Shown in pieces: positions 11,401 to 20,400 of a DNA stretch of 64,000 nt. The stretch's first letter is position 1, and each line of letters opens with the position of its first letter. The stretch comes from Delphinapterus leucas. Taxonomy: Eukaryota > Chordata > Mammalia > Artiodactyla > Monodontidae. A model generated the notes under the pieces. That model ran no database searches and was not told the DNA's origin. It saw only the letters and a list, made by a program, of their open reading frames with translations. A program made the translations under genes and the position numbers. Where the stretch lies: positions 379,227 to 443,226 of the forward strand of contig NW_022098021.1 of the NCBI RefSeq assembly GCF_002288925.2, written 5' to 3'.

Positions 11401-14400
11401 ATTTTAGTTTGTAACCAATAGAATGGACTTGTGTGACTTCTCACGGTCATTTCTAGCCTTCTGTCTTTGGGCCAACCAAATGAGTATAATGAATATGTGC
11501 GTTTCACCTGTTTTACCTAAAACACAGGAGACTTTTGAGGGAAGTAAGTACCTTTGCCATTTATGTGGCTCATGGTTCACTGTTCATTTTGTATCATGCA
11601 GAGTGTTGATATACCTTTAGAACTTAATAAGTGGAAGTTGTCAAATTTTTTGGTAACACATATGGAAAAATTCTAAAGATGATTAGTTTCTGATTGTTAG
11701 GGTATTTTAATGAAAAACCTAAGTACGTCGATACATAAATCAATGTATTTCAGTGATTTCGCATTGAAACATAGTAAATGAAAAAACTTAGTTCTAAAAT
11801 TTTTCTGATTAAAAATTGACGTGTTTTTTCATAAACAAAACCAATACAGGATTCCAGCGGGATGACACTGGTGATGCTTGCGGCAGCTGGGGGGCAGGAC
11901 GACCTGCTGAGGCTGCTCCTCAAGAAGGGGGCAAAAGTGAACGGTCGGCAGAAGAACGGGACCACTGCGCTCATCCATGCTGCCGAGAAGGTCGGCCACT
12001 CAGAAGGCTTTGGTTCGATGGTCTTGGGACCAAGACAGAGTCTGTCTCTGCAGGGAAATGTACCGGTCCTACAGTCACGTAACTTTAAATTTTCATAGTT
12101 CAGTTCATCTGTAACTTGTCATAAATGGATATGTTTTTATTGACAGTCATACTTTGTAATTGAATTTGCAAAATCATTTATCTAGTTGGAAGTGATTTAT
12201 ATTGAAAAAGAACTTCTGATTAAGGTATTAATATTAATTCTTAGGTCTTTTAAAAATCTTTTCCAATCTAAATTAAGTGTCCCTTTTGTTTAATAATTTA
12301 ATTAAAATGTTCCCATATATTATTAAAAGATCGATATGCAGAGTTTCTTATGCTGAAACCAGTGGTTAAACTTGAGGTTGGAGTTTCCAGCAGACGGTGC
12401 GCGGCTGTTCGGGTACCTGTGCTGGGCCTGCTCCCCGCGGCCTCCAGCTTTCCCAGGACCCTGCACGGGGGAGCTGTTCATATCGTGTTCACCATCCTGC
12501 TTGGGATAGAATCTGAGTACTTTTCCTGGTGGATAAAAATCTTAAAACGTCTAGAAATATCTTAGTTGTAAAGAATTTGGGGAATTAAATTTACTTGTTT
12601 TTCTTTAACAGAACTTTTTAACGACAGTGGCTATTCTTTTGGAAGCAGGAGCTTTTGTAAACGTCCAGCAGAGCAATGGTGAGACGGCTCTAATGAAGGT
12701 AAATGCCTCCCGTGGAGCAGTCCTCCCCTCAGATGCAACATGGTCCTGCTGGGGTCTCCAGCTGCTGCTGTGCTGGGGCTGGTGTATGATGGGGACGAGA
12801 CTGTCTGTGGACCTACAGGTCACAGCTGAGTGGGAGAAACAGACCCGCAAAGAGGCAGTTACTCGGTGTGATGAGCAACGTGGTGGGAATAGCACAGGGA
12901 GCTTTGAGCTTGTGTACAGTGGACACCAGGCTCAGTCGTGTGGATTTGAGCTCAGCCTTGGGATGGACCTGGCAGGTGGCTAAGCCACATCCTCAAGATG
13001 CAGGTCAGCAGGGATGAAACGTGTGAGTGGAAGGGAAGCAGGCTGTGCCGTGCGCAGACCTGGGTGTGGAGAAGAGGGATGTGCATGCGTTACTGTTTCA
13101 CTGGTGACTTCATCTTCTGTGCTCAGAATTGTGGTTTGCAGACAGTGGGGTTTTTTTGTTTTAATTTATTTTTGGCTGCGTTGGGTCTTTGTTGCTGCGT
13201 GCGGGGGCTGCTCTTCGTTGCAGTGTGCAGGCTTCTCACTGCCGTGGCTTCTCTAGTTGCGGAGCACGGGCTCTAGGCACGCGGGTTCAGTAGTTGCAGC
13301 ACACGGGCTCAGTTGTGGCTCACGTGCTCTAGAGCGCAGGCTCAGCAGTTGTGGGGCACAGGCTTAGTTGCTCAGCGGCATGTGGGATCTTCCCGGACCA
13401 GGGCTCGAACCCGTGTCCCCTGTATTGGCAGGCGGATTCTTAACCACTGCGCCACCAGGGAAGACCCCTGCAGACAGTTTTGAGTGGAAGGTTGTTGAAG
13501 CCCCCCCTCCCTGTTTAGCAGTCTTGCATTTGCTTCTAGGGGACCCCGCCCAGTCCAGCACTTTCCTGTGGCAGCTCCAGGTTTCTGGCCTGATATGCTG
13601 TCCACACAGCAGGCTATGACCCTGTACCGTGCGTGGAGGCTGAGGCTCACTTGCCTGCTCCCTACGTGCAGCTGTGTGAGCTGCTCACCAAGAAGGTGTG
13701 TGTCTGTGGTACCTCTTCCCTACCTTCTTTCCTGAGTCAGGAAGGCAGACTGGTCAGAGCCCCCGGTTGGCGGGGGCCCTGGCCCTGAGTCTGTGCTTGA
13801 CCGTGCAGTTCTTAAGGCCTGCGTCACCTGCTCCTCGGCCTCCTTCCACACTTGGGGGTTAAACCTTGCTCACTGCTGGTGTTTCTGTTTCATTTTTGAT
13901 TCATGGAAATGTTTATTTTGTCCAGGAGCCCTCCTTTTGAATTTCAACTCTCCTTGTGTGTTTCTACTGAAGTATGTTTAGAGCACAGGTCGCACGTGGA
14001 AGCATGAATTTAAAACTTCATCTTACTGAGAAATCACCAGGCACATTCTCAACAGCAGATGCTCGCACAGTCTGAAGCATGGGGGGGTGGTGTGAGACGG
14101 GGGTGTGGGGCAGGTTCTCTGCATCTGTGCCAGGCAGCTAGGGGCTAACCCTCACGGCAGCGGGGAGCCATCTGAAGGGCCAGCCTAGAGAAAGACAGAA
14201 GCAGAATAAAGGTTGGGTTTCGCTGCATTGTTTTTAATGTCCCCCGTTACAGTGCAGGGAATGGATTGGTTTGCAGACTTGTAGGGAGGTTCTTAAAATT
14301 AAGTGGGATGATAATAGTCTGCACAGAAGTAGTGACAGTGGAGACAGAAGTGGACAGACTGACCAGTCTTAAAGAGGTCAAATTCACAGGACTTAGTAAT

Positions 14401-17400
14401 TGAAGGTGATGGTTGGTCCCTTATTTCCTAAGTTAGAGAACACGGGCAGCACAAATGGAAGATTTTTACAGGCACTGGACCTGGAAATGCTTAGGTGTTT
14501 TACACGTGGATCTTAAGCTCAGGAGAGAGGTAGGTGGGAAACTCAGATTTGGCTTTGAAAGAGGTCACCCGTTAAGGGTCGGAAAAGGCCGGAGATGGAG
14601 GAGGGCCAGGAGGGAGAGGCGTTTGACTGCGGTCTGAATGAGGCGGCCCTGTTTGTACTGCACACTGAGGAAAAGGACCACAGCACTTACGCTTCCCAGA
14701 CAGTTTCCGACCCCAGTGGTTCTTTTCCCTCCCGTCACGGAGAACTTACTCCCCGCTCAGCGTGGAGAGGGTCACTGAGCAAGCACAGTCGAGTAATTAT
14801 TGCTCCTTTATTCCTGACGCAGGCCTGTAAAAGGGGAAATTCAGACATCGTCCGCCTTGTCATTGAGTGCGGGGCTGATTGCAACATTCTGTCAAAGCAC
14901 CAGAACAGTGCGCTGCATTTCGCAAAGCAGTGTAACAATGTGCTGGTGTATGACCTGCTGAAGAATCACTTAGAGACGTAAGTGTGGAGTGAATGTGCCC
15001 GGTGCCGATTCGGACACATAATTGGAGTGGCCTGTGTGTAACTGCTCGGAAAAAGATTGTCAAGTACAAGACCTGACGGGTCTGTGGTCTCAGAAGATGA
15101 AGAATTTTAAAAGTGGTGTATGAATTATTTTTCTGCAAGTTATTGAGGACTTAGAAACTGTCAAACTTATACTATCATCTTAAAATCTTAATTATGCTCT
15201 TAACTTGGCTCCCAAACATTTTCTTAAAACCATTTAAACTTTTTAACAGATTTTTTAGAGCAGGTTTTAGGTTCCGAGCGAAGTTGAGTAGAAAGTAGAG
15301 ATTTCCCATATACCTCCTGCCGCCACATGTGCATACCCTCTCCAGGTGGTGTGTCCATTACAGTTGATGGACCTACAGTGACATGTGCTCATGACCTAGA
15401 GCCCCTGGTTCCCCTGAGGTTCCCCTTGGGTGTTGTCCATCCTGTGGGTTTGGACAAACGTAACGACGTGTCTCCACATCGTCGTCTCACTGCCCTAAAC
15501 ATCCTCTGCGTTCCACCTGTTCCTCTCTCCCAAACCCTGGAAACCACTGATACTTTTCCTGTCTTCTCCAGAATGTCATTTGGTTGGAATCATACAGTAT
15601 TCGCCCTTTTCAGATTGGCTTCTTTGATAGGCATTTACGTTTTCTCCGTATCTTTACATGGCCCGATGAGCTCGTTTCCTTTTAGTACTGAATAATAATT
15701 ACATTGTCTGGAAACTACCACAGTTCACGCATTCAAGTTCATGCTTTTTCAAATGAATTCTACGTCATTTTATTGGAAGTTCATATTAGCTTTTTATTGC
15801 TTATTTTGGCAACACGAGCTTCAGGAACAGTAGCTAATGCAGGTAAGGTGTTTATTGTTCATGTAACAGAGTCCTGGGTCAGCAGCCACTCTTCCCCTCT
15901 CCTCACCCACCAAACATAGGACATGACTTGGATCTTCACACCTGAAAGATGGTTATTCCCCTTCCAGATGTAGGATCCATTTTCTAAGCAGGAAATAAGG
16001 TAAATTTCAGACAGGAGACAAAAAAGGCAAAGGCCGAAAAGGGAGTGTGTGCCTGGGGACTCTGCCCACGCAGACAGCCTTCGCCCACCCGGGTGGCAGT
16101 GACCGGCGGCCAGCAAGCAGGGTGACCAACCTGCCTGGTTTGCCCAAGGCTGAGGGCTTCCTGGGACGCTGGGCTTGGTTTTACATCTGTGACGAAAGGG
16201 TTCTTGGGACTGTACACTCCTTGAAGCAGAGCATCCTGGGATGGGGTGGGTTGGTTACATTCCCAGCAGGGTCGTTTGAAAAGACTTTTGGAATTAGCAG
16301 TAATCACCTTATTTGACTGCTTGCTAAACTAAGTGCTGTAACAAGACTTTTCTGTGTGTGGCCGTTCTTGGGTTTATTTTCCGACAGAATTCTTATTTCT
16401 GATTCATTGACTCATCCGAGGAGTGTGTATGGAGCTCTGTCCGTGTGCTGGGCACTGGGCAGGGGTGGCAGCGGGGCACAGACTTGCCCACTCGGAGCCT
16501 CCAGACAGACAGGCATGTGACGTGTCAGGTGTGAGAGCTAAGAAAAAAGCAGGGAAGCAGGCGAGAGGCTGCCTTTTTTTTCCCCCTTAAGGTTGATCTG
16601 GGAAAGCCTCATTGTATTCAACAGTCTGATAACGTTGTAGCTCATGGTGCTTCCCTACACAAACGTTAACAGCGTTTACTGTACTTGTTTATTAGACTTT
16701 CAAGAGTAGCAGAAGAAACAATAAAGGATTACTTTGAAGCACGTCTTGCTCTCCTAGAACCAGTTTTCCCAATAGCATGTCATCGTCTCTGTGAGGGCCC
16801 AGACTTTTCAATGGATTTCAATTACAGAATCCCACAGAACATACCAGAAGGTAAGCCTGTGTTTTCTCTCATTTTGAAATGTGACATTATAAACTGATTT
16901 TCAGGCAGAACTCTTTATTCTTTTAATAAAACCTTAACAAATTCCATTATGTGTAATAATTATGTACAATAGTTAACAGCACTGCTGCTCTGGCAGAAAA
17001 AAAGAAACGCAGCTGATACTCACCATCCCAGGTGACCCCAAGGGGTCCACATAGCAGCGTGTTAGCACTTGTTTTAGAAGTATGCAAGTTGAGTCTTAAT
17101 AATTATACTAGTTTTTATTAAAATTGACTTTTATTAAAATTTAGCTTTCAAGATGGTATGCCCAAAATCAATATTTTCCCTGAATTTTATTATCACTAAT
17201 AGTCTTGCCCTTTTAAAAAGACAAAGAAAAATGAAAACGTCTTGTCCCATAGTACAGTTTAGTAGCAAGAGATGAGAACTTCAGTTCTGCTTCCTAGTTT
17301 CTACTTAACAGCTACTTGGTAGGTAGAGACCATGGCCATGGCCCCTCCTCCAGGACACGGGTGCTCCGTATACAGAGTGGAGGAAAGGTAGGAAACGGGG

Positions 17401-20400
17401 TTCTGGCTTGTTTTATTTAAAAAAAAAACAACCCACCTGTTTAAAAAATACCTATTTGTTAATGGAAATTTAGTTGAAGAAAATACAGCTCTACCAGTCA
17501 AAGCCAGCCATTCACAACATCTCAGTAATAGCGAACTGTGGTCTTGACAGTCCAAGTGGACCGTCTGCACCGCCAGGCATGAGCTGGTGAGCTGAGTCCG
17601 TGAACTGGCCGGTCACCCACCTCCACACCAGTGCTTCGGTTCAGCTGGACAGTCCTGGGTTACGTATGGCTGTTTTTGCACTTGCACAATGTCTGCATCC
17701 ACTAGCGGTTTTTTCCAAAGACGCCCTGTCGTCCTCAGATGTGAGATCCTGGTAGATTTTCCTGACCCTCGAGACTCAGAGTGTGGTCTCCTCTCAGAGC
17801 CCCACCCAGACCAGGACTCTCAGCCAACACCTTGGTGAGATCTTGGGTGACCTGAAAGCACTCAAGTTTGACAAACACTGACCTTGGTCTGTTGAGGAGT
17901 GTGTGGCTCTTAAGAAATGAAGAGAAACAGATTTATACTGATACCATGAAACAAGCACCAGGAACTTGATTAGGGTCCGTTGTGTCATATTCTCCGTATG
18001 GATCAAGTATTTCTCAGTCCGACTAGAGCTGACGAAGGACAACCATTCCTCTGCTGGATACCACTCACTGTGGTCGGCAGGAATAGAAACATGACCTTCG
18101 TCAAAGTGTTCTCTAATAGGATTTCACTGCAGACGGCCATCCCCACCGGCTGTCTGACGAGGTTCTACTGCCTTTTCTGCTCTACAGTCACGGGGACACA
18201 GCCGCGTTTTCACAGTGGAGCTGAGGGGAAAACAAGAAGAGCCTCTGTCCTCCGCGGACCTTTTCTTCTCCTCTCATCCTCGGTGCTCTATGCAGGGAAG
18301 CTGTGGCATAAAACGGAGAGCAAAACCCTATGTCAAACCTCACATAGCCTGAAAGGAGATAAAAGAGCCAGGGACCTGGTGTGCCCTTTTTTCCTGGAAC
18401 CAGGACAAATTTTAAAGCCAGTCGTTCCTAGGGTTCTTTTTATGAAGTCTCCTCATTCACAAGTTTTTAACATCATATTAAAAAACAACTCATGTATCTG
18501 TTTTATATTATCAAAAGTAAAGTTTTTGTTCAGAGAATGAATCTTGCAGAATATTTTGCATATTCAAAAGCTTCAAATCTTACCCAAACTTTTTTTTTCC
18601 CAAAAAATAATTTTTTTTTCACATTATAAGAAAATTCAGAAAAGGCAAAATAGTATGTGGAAGACAGTGGAAAATTCCTCAAACCCACACTAAGAAACCA
18701 CAGTCTGCAGGTTTCGCTTCCATTGACATTTATACATTCAGCTGGAACTTTTAAATACCACTTAAAAAAAATAACTTCAGTGTAGAAAAAGCATATTTAA
18801 AAAGCCTGCTGATGAGCTGTCAGTAGCTACTCAGACTAAAAGTGAAAAGGGTTCTGTGGTCTGAAAAGCACTAGATAAACACCAGCAGGTCTTGCACCAG
18901 GAAGACCGCTCAAATCTTACAAACGAGGGTGGGGTACCGGGCCGCTTCCTTACCCACATGGGCCTCCTCCCTCAGGCTCTGCAAAGTGGCCCTGTTGGGC
19001 GGGGAATTAAAATCTCTATTTGTATCTCCCCACTTCAGGCTCCGGCATCCTGCTGTTTATTTTCCACGCAAACTTTCTGGGTAAAGAGGTCATTGCTCGC
19101 CTCTGTGGACCGTGTAGTGTACAAGCTGTCGTTTTAAATGATAAATTTCAACTCCCTGTTTTCCTGGTAAGTTTCTGTAGTTCATTACTGAGGAGTACAG
19201 CCTTCTAACCAAAAGCACAGATGACATCAATTCTTCTGTTAATTGTAGTTGTTGGAAATGGCAATCATCCATAATCATAAATTGTTTTAATTGGTATCTG
19301 TGCTTTAAATTATGTTTACCAAGTCTTGGAACTAACATTTTGAAGATAAATTCTTAGGTACAAGAAACATCCTATCTAAATATTATGCTTTTTAATGCCA
19401 TTATAATTACAAATGTTCACTTAAAGGAAATTTAGGGAATTCAAAAAGAAAAGCATGCCCGTGCATGGTTCAAAAAACCGAAATATAAACACTGAATAAC
19501 ACTGGTGGTATTTATGCCTAGTTTAATTTTAGGTAATCACAGTATAATCTTGATTTTTATTCATTGTGAACTTTTTGTCTTACAAATTTTATTTTTGGCT
19601 GCGTTGGGTCTTCGTTGCTGTGCGTGGGCTTTTCTCTAGTTGTGGCGAGCGGGAACTCCTTTTCGTTGCGGTGCGGTGGCTTCTCTTGTTGGCAGAGCAC
19701 GGGCTCTAGGCACGTGGACTTCAGTAGTCGTGGCACAAGGGCGTAGCTGCTTCGCAGCATGTGGGATCTTCCCGGACCAGGGCTCGAAGCCATGTCCCCT
19801 GCATTGGCAGGCGGATTTAACCACTGTGCCACCAGGGAAGCCCCACTGTGAACATTTTAAAATATAAATATATAATAACTAATAGTGGCTATGTAAATTC
19901 TTTAGTATTAAAAATGCCCTTGAAGAATCGTTGTGTATGTTTCCTTTGCCACATATAAAATTCTCTCCTTAGGATGAATTTAACTGGTTATGAAGATTTT
20001 TTTGGTTATGAAGATTTTTAACGTGCATGCTGTATATGGCTGGATACATTCTAATGCTGAAGATTTTTTATCTATATATTTTTCCAGATAAATGTTATCT
20101 CTTTAATGCAAGGGAAAAGTAAAGAAATCACAGCATGTTGTCTTATAAAGAAATTCAAACAAACTTGTATTTTCTTCTACATCACTAGTCTTAAAGGTTT
20201 CTGGAGTCTGGCTGTGTCTAGATGGAGAAGTCTGTCTGCAGAAATGCTGATCTATCTTTTTGGTCTCTTCCCCAGGACAGTCATTTTGTTTACTCGTTCA
20301 GCCCCGCCGCAGGCCTCAATAAACTCTTTATAAGGTTGACGGAAGCGCCGTCTGCTAAGGTAAGAATCTCCTTGCATCTGCTCTCACTGCTCAGGTCGTT

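Larger units (their letters stand above)
7976..11849 (+). other. MPHOSPH8: MPHOSPH8 intron with SINEs and an L1 fragment
   Basis: A 3.9-kb intron. It holds SINEs at 8170-8480, 8666-8796 and 10640-10940 and an L1 ORF2 fragment at 9296-10640. The 8800-9290 stretch is T-rich and may be old antisense L1, but I cannot show it. From 10941 to 11849 nothing is recognised. Confidence 0.75.

Noticed and set aside
11816..12098. Two overlapping frames as separate genes in the ankyrin exon
   Set aside because: One frame is the real MPHOSPH8 exon read into its intron; the other is its out-of-frame shadow.
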